DNA from: Prevotellaceae bacterium UBA4361
GTDB taxonomy: Bacteria > Bacteroidota > Bacteroidia > Bacteroidales > Bacteroidaceae
Direction: 5' to 3'
Length of the DNA stretch: 64,000 nucleotides
Assembly (NCBI GenBank): GCA_002393575.1
Contig: DGSN01000015.1
Span: 27,665 to 91,664, forward strand
Shown here: positions 7,003 through 17,300 of the stretch, one piece after another
Layout: every line of letters begins with the position of its first letter
Position numbering within the stretch: the stretch's first letter is position 1
Made by a program: the position numbers and the translations under genes
Notes under the pieces: generated by a model
What the model was told of the DNA's origin: nothing
Database searches by the model: none
The model's input: only the letters and a program-made list of their open reading frames with translations

Positions 7003-10000
7003 TTACTTCAGGAACATCTTCTTACCATTGATGATATAGACGTTGCCCTTGACAGGAACGCGTACACGCTGACCGTTGAGGTCGTAGATGGTAGCGTTTT
7101 CGAGGTCAGCATAGATACCATTGATGCCAACAGGGATGACATACGAGAAGGCAACCTTCACGAGGACAGCCTTGGTTTCGTTTGCAATAGCCCAGTAGCA
7201 GTTGATAGTCTGCTCGTTGCAGCCTGCGATGTTGTAGCAGAGATAGTTCTGACCGTCAGTATATTTCACACATGCAGGAACTGTTGTGTCACCCGTGTGG
7301 CTCTGGAAATCACCGTCAGCATTGCGCCATCCGTCGAATGGAGCGTGGTTGGTGATGAGTTCCTGAGTGGTTGGGTTGTAACCATAAACAGTTGCCTGGT
7401 CGAGCGACTCAAGTCCGAGTTCGTCGAGGATGGCAGCCACTTGGTCATCGGAGAGACTGACAGACTGCTCAACGTATGAAGCATCGGTCGTGTTGTACTG
7501 AACAGCGATTTCATAGACGTTGTCGGAGATTTCGATTTCCTTCTGTTCTTCCTTCACGAAGGTGACGTTGACTTCTACGATAGCAGCCTTGCCGTCAGCA
7601 ACGAATGCGAAGCAAGCCTTGAAGGTGTCGCCAGCAGCGAAGTTGCCGTCGTGAGCACCGAGGTAGTCGATGGTACCGCTTGCTGGGTCCTGAATCTTGA
7701 CACAAAGACCATTTGCACTCTCAGCCCACATGGCAGCAGCACCTTCTGCATTGCGCCATCCGTCGATGGTTCCACCACCATACTGAGCAGCAACAGCAGT
7801 GAAGTCAGGGTTCACGTAGTACTGAGTAGCAGTAGAGAGGTCTTCGATGCCGAGGGCAGCAGCCACAGCAGCAGCGTCGAATTCAGCAGTAACGCCCTGG
7901 TAAGCAATTTTCTCCAACATTTCGACTGGAGTAGAGATAGTAGCTACGATAGGGATGAGTTCTTCACCAACAGTGATAGAAGGAACAGGCTCGTCGCCCT
8001 TCTCCTTACCAAGCTTGATGCTTGTTACGGTAGCAGGACCGCCCCAAGTTGCCTTCATGACATTGAGGTGAACATAGCCCGTTTCAGCCTTGATTGCTGC
8101 GAGGTCAATCACCCAGTTGCCATTTTCGTCAACTGTCACGTAAGGACTCTCAGTAGAGTTGATTTCGATATAGTCGGAGCTTGTGTCGGTAGAACGGTTG
8201 AAGAGGAGGCGTGGTGTACCGGCAGTAGTCTCGATGACCATCACTTCGTAGTCGGAGAGGTCGGCATAGAGCTTAGCTGCCACATTTCCGTTACCATAGA
8301 TAGTACCACCAGCAGCTACTTCTGCACCCACCTGATACTCACGATAAGGGTTGTCGCTGACTACGTTTGCATCAGCAGTGACACCATCCCATTCCTTGAA
8401 CATATCCTCGGTGAGGTCAGTATATTCATACTCCTTCTGAGGCTCAACATAGTTCTTGGCAGCGATGATTTCAGCGATTGCCTCTGGAGTGAGGACGTAG
8501 TTGGTAATCATCACATCGTCGAAGCGGAATGGTGCATCACCATCGCCCCAGTTCCAAGCCTGGTTACCACCGAGGCAGATGTACTTGAGGTCGGCACCGT
8601 TGGAGAAGAGTCCGTCGAGTGTGCAGTCAGGGTTAGCACCCAGCTTCCACTGGTTCTTCACTTCGCCATCGAGATAGATAGTGAGACCTTCGGCAGTGAA
8701 GACAGCTGTGTAGTAGTGCCACTGGTTGTCTTCGAGCCAGTTCTCAACGAAGTTGAAGTTCTCGTCGCCAGCTTCCCAAGCGTTCTGGTTGTAGAGATTG
8801 TTCTTGCCATCTACGTTCTCAGCAGGCGTGAAGTCGGTCCAGCCAGCGCAGTTCACCTGTGCGAAGCCACGGCTCTGGAGAGCGAGCATTGGCCAAGTGT
8901 TGTCAGCACCAGCCGTGTTGTTTGCGTATGCTGTGAAGAATGGAGCGTAGGTGTAAGCATCAGGTGTGTTGCCATTAGCGTTCACCCAGAATGCGATGGA
9001 GAGTTCCTTCGACAGAGTGCTCTGAGCGAAGAGTGTGTCAGGCAGCGTGATGTAGTTTGTGCGAATAGCGCCGCCTACGTTCTCGAATACCTTACCGAAG
9101 TTAGGTGTTTCGTCGTCAACGATAGCACCAGCACCCACGATGTTCACATTGTCGTCAGCCTGTTCGAAGTTGTAAGTCCATGTGTAAGGCTCTGGCACTG
9201 GTTCTGGAGCAACGTATGAAACAGCCACCTTCACGAGGACAGCCTTCGTTTCGTTAGCGATAGCCCAGTAGCAGTTGATGGTCTGCTCTGCGCAACCAGC
9301 GATGCTGTAGCAGAGATAGTTCTGACCGTCAGTATATTTCACACATGCAGGAACCGTTGAGTCACCAGTGTGGTTCTGGAAATCACCGTCAGCATTGCGC
9401 CAACCATCGAATGGAGCGTAGGTGGTAATGAGTTCCTGAGTGGTTGGGTTGTAACCATAAACAGTTGCCTGGTCGAGTGACTCAAGACCAAGTTCTGCAA
9501 GGATAGCAGCCACTTGTTCGTCGGTGAGGCTGGCAGTCTTCTCAACGTAAGAACCATCGGCAGTGCTGTACTCAACAGCCGTGTCATAGATGTTCTCAGA
9601 GATTTCGATTTCCTTCTGCTCTTCCTTCACGAAGGTGATGTTTGCTTCGAGGATAGCAGCCTTGCCATCAGCAACGAATGCGAAACGCGCTGTGTAGGTG
9701 TTGCCTTCTACGAAGTTGCCATCGTGAGCGCCGAGGTAGCTGATTGTGCCACTTGCTGGGTCCTCAATCTTAACGCAAACACCATTTGCACTCTCTCCCC
9801 ACTGAGCAGAGAATCCGTCAGCATTGCGCCAACCATCGGTTGTGCCTTCGCCATATTCAGCGAGAACCGTGGTCTTGTCAGGGTTGAGGAAGTACTGAGT
9901 AGCAGCAGTGATGTCCTCGATGCCGAGAGCAGCTGCAACAGCTGCAACGTCGAATTCAGCAGTTTCGCCTGCATAAGCCACCTTTTCTGTCATTTCAACA

Positions 10001-13000
10001 GGAGCATTGATGGTTGCCACAACAGGAATCATCTCTTCGCCAACGAAGATGACGTTTTCAGGTTCGTCGCCCTTCTCCTTACCAAGCTTGATGCTTGTCA
10101 CGGTTGCTGGACCGCCCCAAGTAGCCTTCAAGACATTGAGATGAACGAAACCTCTCTCAGCCTTGATAGCAGCAAGATCGATTGTCCAATTGCCGTTTTC
10201 GTCAACTGCGACGTAAGGGCTTTCGGCAGAGTTGATTTCGAGGAAGTCAGAGCTGTTGTCCTCGGTGCGGTTGAAGAGGAGACGTGGAGTACCAGAAGCC
10301 ACCTCAATGAGCATGATGTCGTAGTCAGTGATGTCGGCGTAGAGCTTAGCGAGCACACTACCATTACCATAGATGGTGCCACCAGCAGCTACTTCTGTAC
10401 CTACTTGATACTCATGTCCAGGATTGTCGTTGACAACCGTTGCATCAGCAGTAACACCGTCCCATTCCTTGAACATATCCTCGGTGAGGTCGGTATAAAC
10501 ATATTCCTTCTGAGGTTCTACCTTTTCAACCTTAGCGATAGTCCAAAGGATGTTGTCGCCATTGTTCTTGTCGGCATAGCAAGGAGCACCAGCAGCAAGG
10601 TCGTTATCGTTGGTACCGATGTGGTGATTAGCATTGCTTGGCTTGTAAATCTGATAGAAGCCTTCAGCAGCTGGAGCAATCACCCATTCGTACTTGTAGT
10701 CTGCGGATGTGCTCATGGTCCAGTTGTCGGAACCTACGAAGCCAACGTATTCAGTGCCGTTGGTGAGATACCAACCACCGTTTTCGCCAGCAACGAATGA
10801 GATTTCAGCAGGAGTTTCGCTCAAGACAACCTTTGCGTTCGCCGTGTCGAAGCCGAGGTAGAGACCAGAAGCCTTCTGCTGGAATGTGTAAGCAGCACCT
10901 TCTTCAGGAGTGTTCACAGCAGTAGCAGCGTAAGCAGCCGTTGCAGCGTTGAGGTCAGCAAGAGCCTGCTCGTATTCAGCCTTCGAGAGACCTGGAGTCT
11001 TAGCGATTTCTGAAGCTTTCTCCAATGCAGCCACATAAGTGTCGAATGCAGCTTGTGGAATCTGGAACAACGCATCACCCACACCGTCGGCATCGAGCAC
11101 GATGTCCTCAAGAGCGGAAGTCAGTGCAGCCTGTGCCAATTCTTCGTCAGACACCTTGCGGATTTCTACGCGGTCGATGAAGAGGTGAGGTGAAGCAGCT
11201 GAACCCACATTCTGGCTTTCATAACCTACAGAGATAACACCGTCGGTTGCCTCTGTGAGGGTGAAGTTGATGATTTCGTTCGTCCAAGTGTTGATAGGAT
11301 AAGACTTAGCAGGAGCCAAGTACTCAGTGCCGTTGTCAGCAATGAAACCGAAGAGGCTCTTCGCAGGAGCATTTGTGCCACCTACTGAATTATAGACAGG
11401 AATAGTGATGGAATAGTTGCCTGGTTCGAGTGAAACCTTCTGTGAGTATTGAGCAACGCCTGTCCAAACAGCCACGAGTCCGAGAGCCTGCTTGCCTTCA
11501 GAACCTTCTGGACCTTCAGCAGGAGCGATGTAACCAGCGCCACCCAGCCATACATTAGCCTCTGAACCGTATGCAAAGACGCCAGCAGCACGAGCATCGC
11601 CATTCTCAACAGCGATGTCCCAACCCTCTACAGGTTGCAGCTGACTCAGCGTTGTACCATTGGTTTCCATATCCTTGGCGTAAGTGCAGATGCCCTGAGT
11701 GACAGGAATGCTCTTTTCGAAGTCGAGGTTAGGGTCAACTGGTTCTGGCTCCTTCTCGCCTGCGGTATATTTCACATTCTTGAAGCTAAGCCAGCTCACG
11801 TTGTTGCCTTCTGCCACATTGAAGGTGATGGTCAACTTACCGTCAGCATCGGCCTTACCAACAGCAGTAATCACGTCGCAGAAGAGCTGATTAGCGCCTG
11901 CGGTGGTTGGGTTGACAGCAACAGCTTCGCCGCTACCCACTTGGAATGTGATACCATTTTCTTCGACATCCACATTGTTCTTGCGGATACGAGCCCATAC
12001 GTCAACAGAATAGTTGCGACCTGGGTCGAGACCTTCAAGAGTAGCCTGGATGGTGTTCGCACCGAGTGGATTGCCGTCGTCAGTCCAGTACTCGTAGAAT
12101 GGAACCTTGAAGCCAGTTCCGTCGTTCTCACCTTCCAAAGACCATGTGTTGATGTAGAGAGGCTTTACGTAGTCAACAGCAGGCTCACCACCAAATGTCC
12201 ATGCAGAAAGCAAGAACTGGTTAGCTGCCAGTCCTGCATCGTGCTGCCATCCTGTAACAAGCAGAGGATTCTTCACCGCTTCGTTGAGTGTGCCCTTTTC
12301 GTATTGTGCCAGATAGTCGTCAGCGAGCTGCTTGTATGCGTCGTAAGCAGCAGCAGTATAGACATTGGTTGACTCCATCAAAGCATACATGGCATCGATG
12401 GCTGCCTTGTTGCTCTCATACAAAGCAACAGACGACTGAGCAGCAGTAATGGCATTGCTCAATGCATTGTAAGTGTCGATGGTAAGGTTTGACTCAGCCA
12501 ACTGATAGGAAACAAGAAGGTTCTGAGCAGCTGTTGTAGCCATCTTCTTGCTTGCAAGTCCCTGAATGATTGGCTTCAGTTCAGCGTATGCGTCATGGAT
12601 TTCAGTCAGTTTCGACAGCGAGTAAATCTGAATGGTGTGCCATTCGGTCATGTTTGCCTGATTGAGACCCATACCGATGGTGAGGGATTCGCCTTCAGGA
12701 ACAACGATGTCGCTGATAGTGTATTTAGGAGCTTCAGTGAAACCAGTCTGCTTACCAGCAACGATAGGTACTTGCTTGATTTGGTCGCCAACCTTTGCAT
12801 AAACGTATGCAACGTCGGAAGACTCGGTTGTCAACCAAGAGTCGCCCTTCCAAGCGTTGAAGGAAGTAGCAAAAACGGTGACTTCGTAGGTGCCTGCCTC
12901 AAGACCTTCGATGGTCTGATGCATGGCATCTCCCACTTCAGCAAAGCCATAGCGTTCAGCCAAATTGCTGGTACGTCCGTCGGCTGACGTGACATTCACA

Positions 13001-14058
13001 GCGTAAGTGCCTGTTGCACCAACCCAGTCAGACTTAGCCATACCCACCTTAGCAGTGCGGTCGGACTTCACATAAACGATTTCTGGTTCTGGGTCAGGTT
13101 CATCGCCAGCCTCTTCGCCCAACGTGATGGCGATGCTGCTGATGCGTGTCTGGGAGTTCACGGTGAACACGATGTTCTTGCTATCACCATTCCAAGTGTA
13201 GCCAGTGAATGCGCCCTTGTTAGCAGTGAGATCAAACTTATCGCCAGTCACCTCGAACTGAGCACTGAGAATCTTGCGACGCTCAGAAGAGAGCTTCATG
13301 GTTCCGCCATAGACGCGGAGCTGAGGAACGATGAGAGTAGAGCCATCAGGGAGGGTTGCGTTCACGCCCCAAAGACGGTTTGGAGTGCTTGCCTCAGATG
13401 GAGAAACAGTGAGAGTAATGCCATTGGCACCACCAAAAGTCTTGTCTTCAGTAATATCTCCTGCATTCGACTCACTCGTAGAAACAGGGAGGTCGGTCAT
13501 CAAGTTGAAGTTCAACGTGACATAGTCAGGGTCTGTGCCTTCATCGTTCACGTATTCAGCCAAGATAATGAATCCGAACTGCGCACCCGTATTGGTGAAG
13601 GTGACAGTCTTCTGAGGAGTTGGGAAAGAATAATAGCGAAGGTCGTACTTGCCATTGTCGGCAAAACCTACCATAGCACCACCCGATGCCTTTGCGTCAG
13701 CGTATTCCACGCCGCCCACTTCTTTCCAATAGCAATCGCCAGCAACGTCAGCCTTGTTAGCATTGACGTAGGAATAGAATGCGATTCTCGAAACCAGCAT
13801 ACCTTCTGGTGCTGTGAATGTATTCTGATCGCCATCTGAGAGCAAAATAGCAGGGAAAGAGAAACCGCTATAGGACACGGTACCTCCTCGTGAGTACTTT
13901 GCCTCTGCATTTCCATTGATTGTAATGGACGATCCGTCGCTGAATGTGATAGTATTCCCTGCCTTGAAATTGAACTTCCAATAGTAGAAGTCAGAATCCT
14001 GGGCATGGATGCCTATAGCCACCAGCATCAATGTTAATAATGCGAAGAATTTCTTCAT
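7003..14058 (-). CDS. Giant multidomain secreted protein (2351 aa) with duplicated DUF4859-type blocks, LamG-like domain and T9SS-like tail
   Basis: The signal peptide is at 1-19 (ends GIHAQ). The N-terminal 1-330 is beta-rich. Carbohydrate-binding-like beta modules and short helical FIVAR-like stretches (about 490-630 and 990-1060) follow. A block at about 1186-1611 carries YTDLTEDMFKEWDGVTAD and, later, a DUF4859-like part (LGLESLDQATVYGYNP, FDGWRNADGDF). A LamG/concanavalin-like domain spans about 1625-1870 (LSIAFWVNANG, WHYYTAVF). A second copy of the first block fills about 1873-2303. The protein ends in IYDLNGQRVRVPVKG and INGKKMFLK, the tail of the other secreted proteins here. It is probably exported through T9SS and surface-displayed, binding glycans or attached to other surface proteins. 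No catalytic domain is recognised. Unlike the other four tailed proteins it has no GLW peptide gene after it. Confidence 0.85.
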   Translation of the reverse strand: MKKFFALLTLMLVAIGIHAQDSDFYYWKFNFKAGNTITFSDGSSITINGNAEAKYSRGGTVSYSGFSFPAILLSDGDQNTFTAPEGMLVSRIAFYSYVNANKADVAGDCYWKEVGGVEYADAKASGGAMVGFADNGKYDLRYYSFPTPQKTVTFTNTGAQFGFIILAEYVNDEGTDPDYVTLNFNLMTDLPVSTSESNAGDITEDKTFGGANGITLTVSPSEASTPNRLWGVNATLPDGSTLIVPQLRVYGGTMKLSSERRKILSAQFEVTGDKFDLTANKGAFTGYTWNGDSKNIVFTVNSQTRISSIAITLGEEAGDEPDPEPEIVYVKSDRTAKVGMAKSDWVGATGTYAVNVTSADGRTSNLAERYGFAEVGDAMHQTIEGLEAGTYEVTVFATSFNAWKGDSWLTTESSDVAYVYAKVGDQIKQVPIVAGKQTGFTEAPKYTISDIVVPEGESLTIGMGLNQANMTEWHTIQIYSLSKLTEIHDAYAELKPIIQGLASKKMATTAAQNLLVSYQLAESNLTIDTYNALSNAITAAQSSVALYESNKAAIDAMYALMESTNVYTAAAYDAYKQLADDYLAQYEKGTLNEAVKNPLLVTGWQHDAGLAANQFLLSAWTFGGEPAVDYVKPLYINTWSLEGENDGTGFKVPFYEYWTDDGNPLGANTIQATLEGLDPGRNYSVDVWARIRKNNVDVEENGITFQVGSGEAVAVNPTTAGANQLFCDVITAVGKADADGKLTITFNVAEGNNVSWLSFKNVKYTAGEKEPEPVDPNLDFEKSIPVTQGICTYAKDMETNGTTLSQLQPVEGWDIAVENGDARAAGVFAYGSEANVWLGGAGYIAPAEGPEGSEGKQALGLVAVWTGVAQYSQKVSLEPGNYSITIPVYNSVGGTNAPAKSLFGFIADNGTEYLAPAKSYPINTWTNEIINFTLTEATDGVISVGYESQNVGSAASPHLFIDRVEIRKVSDEELAQAALTSALEDIVLDADGVGDALFQIPQAAFDTYVAALEKASEIAKTPGLSKAEYEQALADLNAATAAYAATAVNTPEEGAAYTFQQKASGLYLGFDTANAKVVLSETPAEISFVAGENGGWYLTNGTEYVGFVGSDNWTMSTSADYKYEWVIAPAAEGFYQIYKPSNANHHIGTNDNDLAAGAPCYADKNNGDNILWTIAKVEKVEPQKEYVYTDLTEDMFKEWDGVTADATVVNDNPGHEYQVGTEVAAGGTIYGNGSVLAKLYADITDYDIMLIEVASGTPRLLFNRTEDNSSDFLEINSAESPYVAVDENGNWTIDLAAIKAERGFVHLNVLKATWGGPATVTSIKLGKEKGDEPENVIFVGEEMIPVVATINAPVEMTEKVAYAGETAEFDVAAVAAALGIEDITAATQYFLNPDKTTVLAEYGEGTTDGWRNADGFSAQWGESANGVCVKIEDPASGTISYLGAHDGNFVEGNTYTARFAFVADGKAAILEANITFVKEEQKEIEISENIYDTAVEYSTADGSYVEKTASLTDEQVAAILAELGLESLDQATVYGYNPTTQELITTYAPFDGWRNADGDFQNHTGDSTVPACVKYTDGQNYLCYSIAGCAEQTINCYWAIANETKAVLVKVAVSYVAPEPVPEPYTWTYNFEQADDNVNIVGAGAIVDDETPNFGKVFENVGGAIRTNYITLPDTLFAQSTLSKELSIAFWVNANGNTPDAYTYAPFFTAYANNTAGADNTWPMLALQSRGFAQVNCAGWTDFTPAENVDGKNNLYNQNAWEAGDENFNFVENWLEDNQWHYYTAVFTAEGLTIYLDGEVKNQWKLGANPDCTLDGLFSNGADLKYICLGGNQAWNWGDGDAPFRFDDVMITNYVLTPEAIAEIIAAKNYVEPQKEYEYTDLTEDMFKEWDGVTADANVVSDNPYREYQVGAEVAAGGTIYGNGNVAAKLYADLSDYEVMVIETTAGTPRLLFNRSTDTSSDYIEINSTESPYVTVDENGNWVIDLAAIKAETGYVHLNVMKATWGGPATVTSIKLGKEKGDEPVPSITVGEELIPIVATISTPVEMLEKIAYQGVTAEFDAAAVAAALGIEDLSTATQYYVNPDFTAVAAQYGGGTIDGWRNAEGAAAMWAESANGLCVKIQDPASGTIDYLGAHDGNFAAGDTFKACFAFVADGKAAIVEVNVTFVKEEQKEIEISDNVYEIAVQYNTTDASYVEQSVSLSDDQVAAILDELGLESLDQATVYGYNPTTQELITNHAPFDGWRNADGDFQSHTGDTTVPACVKYTDGQNYLCYNIAGCNEQTINCYWAIANETKAVLVKVAFSYVIPVGINGIYADLENATIYDLNGQRVRVPVKGNVYIINGKKMFLK
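7150..10500 (-). repeat. Large internal direct duplication inside the giant gene
   Basis: DNA at about 7150-8430 and about 9225-10500 encodes the same series of domains in the same order and is strikingly similar at the nucleotide level. For example the stretch around 7320-7560 matches 9395-9620, and 8030-8180 matches 10075-10230. The LamG-like segment at about 8440-9190 lies between the copies. Similarity at silent positions suggests recent duplication or ongoing homogenisation. Confidence 0.8.
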
Positions 14059-14304
14059 AAAAGTATGTTTCTTAAGATTACTGCGTATTCGGCTTGTCTG
14101 CGCAGTGAATGAGAGTTAGAAAAAGGAAGCGTGTTGCAGCTGCAAGCCGTTTTTAAACTCTCCCAGTCTGAGTGGTAAGAGCAACCGCAACAAATGGTTA
14201 GTTGATGTTTTAGAATTAGCTTAGGATAAGTTCCTGTTTAAGAAAAAATGTTTTTTATGATGTTGAACAATAGAAATTATCTGTCATACAGAATTTATCG
14301 AATG

Positions 14305-14336
14305 CAAAAATAGGACAAATAATTAAAAATGACAAA
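14305..14336 (-). promoter_or_regulatory. Promoter candidate for the giant protein gene
   Basis: Minus-strand TATTTTTG (14305-14312), with TTTG (14333-14336) 20 nt upstream. The implied leader is about 240 nt. The rest of the 335-nt gap (14059-14393) holds a CTGCGCAG inverted repeat near 14098, a GTTGCAGCTGCAAG palindrome near 14133 and the dnaE terminator. No gene is seen in it. Confidence 0.5.
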
Positions 14337-14350
14337 AAAATCGCACATTA

Positions 14351-14387
14351 TTTCTAAAAGAAAAGGCGTGACACTCGCCACGCCTTT
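14351..14387 (-). terminator. Intrinsic terminator of dnaE
   Basis: Stem AAAGGCGTG (14362-14370) / CACGCCTTT (14379-14387), with a T-rich tail on the minus strand. It starts 6 nt past the dnaE stop codon and closes the long minus-strand block that begins with aroA. Confidence 0.8.
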
Positions 14388-14393
14388 CAGTTT

Positions 14394-17300
14394 CTATTCC
14401 AAATGATAGCTCAGTCCTTCGTTGGATTCGATGTAATCAATCAGATGCCGATTCACGCTCAGATGTAAGGTTGCGGAACGGAGATTCACACTCAAATCCT
14501 CAGATGCCTTGATATTGAAGAACAACTCCGTGTCACCAGGGTTCGACTTCACGATTTCAGCCAAATTCTCCACCATCGGCACATTCAACTGGTCAACAGG
14601 CACGTCAATCGTAATGCGTTTAATCAGCTTGTCCTTCACTTCTGCCAAAAGTTGAATGTCGAGAATCGTCATGTCGAGCGTGTTCGGGTCGTAACGACGT
14701 GGCTGCATCTTGGCAGTGATGTAGAGCGAAGTGCCCTCCACAAAGAAATGTTGCCACTTGAGCCATTCCTGACCAAAAAGGGCGATTTCACCGCTATTTT
14801 CGAAGTCTTCCAGCTTGACAATGCCAAAAGTGTTTCCGCTCTTGCTCGTCCCCACCCTTCGACCAGAGACGATGCCACCAAACTTGATGCTTTGCATAGT
14901 ACGCAACGACTCATCCTTGTCTTGCACCTTGGCAATGTTGGTGGTGCAAAAGTGTTTGAGAATCAAAGCATATTCATCGAGAGGATGAGCTGAAAGATAG
15001 ATTCCCACCAAATCGCGTTCCTTGTTCAGACGTTCCAAGTCGCTCCACAAAGCGACTTCCTTGGGTGGTTCGGGATGAGACACCTCCAACTCCATGCCCA
15101 AATCTCCAAAAAGCGAATGGGCTTGTTGCTGCTTGTCGGCTTGAAAACTATTGCCAAAGCGGAAGAGTGTTTCGATATAAGTTTCCGATGAATTCGGCTG
15201 TTTTGTAAAGAAAGCCTCACGAGGACAGGCATTGAAACCATCGAACGCTCCAGCCAGAATCAGACTTTCAACCGACTTGCGGTTGCATAATGTAAGGTTG
15301 ACCCGCTCAAAGAAATCGAAAAGACTCGTATAAGGGCCATTCTTCTCGCGCTCATCGAGAATGGCTTGCACGGCACCCTTGCCCACACCCTTCACGGCTG
15401 CCATACCGAAACGGATATCACCATTGTGGTTAACAGCGAACTTCAACTTACTTTCGTTCACATCTGGACCGAGCGTGTTAATGCCCATCGACTTACACTC
15501 GTCCATCAACTTACGGATTTCGGATATGTTATCGAGGTTTCGGCTCATGTTGCCTGCCATGTACTGAGCAGGAAAGTGTGCCTTGAGATATGCTGTTTGG
15601 TAAGCCACCCACGAATAGCAAGTGGCATGGCTCTTGTTGAAAGCGTAAGAAGCGAATTTCTCCCAGTCTGCCCAAATCTTCTCCAGAACTGCTGGGTCGT
15701 GACCATTCTTCTGTCCACCCGCAATGAATTTTGGCTTGAGCATATCCAGTTTGTCCTTCTGCTTCTTACCCATTGCCTTTCGCAAGGTGTCGCTCTCGCC
15801 ACGAGTGAAGTCAGCCAACAGACGCGAAAGCAACATCACCTGCTCCTGATAGACCGTGATGCCGTAGGTGTCCTTCAGGTATTTTTCCATCACAGGAATG
15901 TCGTATTCGATAGGCTTACGACCCAATTTTCTATCGATGAAATCGGGAATATAGTCCATTGGACCTGGACGATACAAGGCGTTCATGGCAATGAGGTCTT
16001 CGAACACATGTGGCTGCAATTCGCGCAGGTATTTCTGCATACCAGCCGATTCAAACTGGAACGTACCAATGGTTCGACCGTCGCAATAGAGCTGATAGGT
16101 GGCAGGGTCCTCGATGTCGAGCAAATCCACATCGACTGTGATGCCCAGACTGTCCTTGATGTTTTCCACAGCTTCCTTCAGGATGGAGAGGGTTTTCAGT
16201 CCAAGAAAGTCCATCTTGATGAGTCCCGTTTCCTCAATCACGTGTCCATCGTACTGGGTACAACGGAGCTTTTCGCCAGGAAATTCCTTGTCGTCGGCTG
16301 TGGAAACAGGCACCCAATCGCTAATGTCATCACGACAGATGATGGTTCCGCAGGCATGAACACCCGTATTTCGCACATTGTTTTCGAGCATCTGCGCATA
16401 TCGAATGGTGTCTCTCAGCAGCGGGTCAGGCGATGTGGATGCAGCCTTTAGTTCAGGCACCACACTAATCACATTCTTCAGGTTCATCTTCAAGCCGTCG
16501 GGCAGACGGTCAGGGATGCACTTGCAAAGGGCATTGGTCTTGTCGAGAGGATACTTCTGCACACGTGCCACATCCTTGATAGCAAGTTTGGTAGCCATCG
16601 TTCCGTAGGTGATGATGTGTGCCACTTTCTCGGCACCATATTTATCCGTCACCCACTGCAACACCTTTCCGCGTCCATCGTCATCGAAATCGACATCAAT
16701 ATCTGGCAAGGAAATACGGTCGGGATTCAAGAAACGCTCGAACAGTAAGTCGTACTTGATGGGATCGACTTTCGTGATGCCCAAGCAGTACGCCACGGTG
16801 GAACCAGCAGCCGAACCACGACCAGGACCCACCCACACGCCGAGTTCCTTACGTGCAGCATTGATATAGTCCTGCACAATCAGGAAGTAACCAGGGAAAC
16901 CCATCGTCTTCATGATGTGCAACTCAAACTTGATTTGGTCGGCAACATGCTGAGGAAGCGGGTCGCCATAGAGTGGTTTGGCTCCTTCGTATGCTAATTT
17001 TGCCAAGTAGTCTGCCTCGAACTTGATACGATACAATTTGTCGTATCCACCGAGTCTTTTTATCTTTTTCAGACCCTCTTCTTCACTCATCACCACGTTG
17101 CCATTCTCGTCTTGGGTGAATTCATCGAAGAGTTCTTTTTCTGTGATACGCTGACGGTATTCCTCCTCTGTTCCAAAACTTTCCGGGATGGCAAAGTTAG
17201 GCATGATAGGTGCATGGTCGATGTTATATTCTTCCACCTTACTCAGCACATCCAAGGTGTTGCTCAAGGCTTCGGGCACATCGGAGAAAACCTCGTTCAT

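Noticed and set aside
7651..10800. Plus-strand frames of 522 and 428 codons inside the giant gene
   Set aside because: Antisense of duplicated domains; the similarity between the two frames only reflects the duplication in the real gene.
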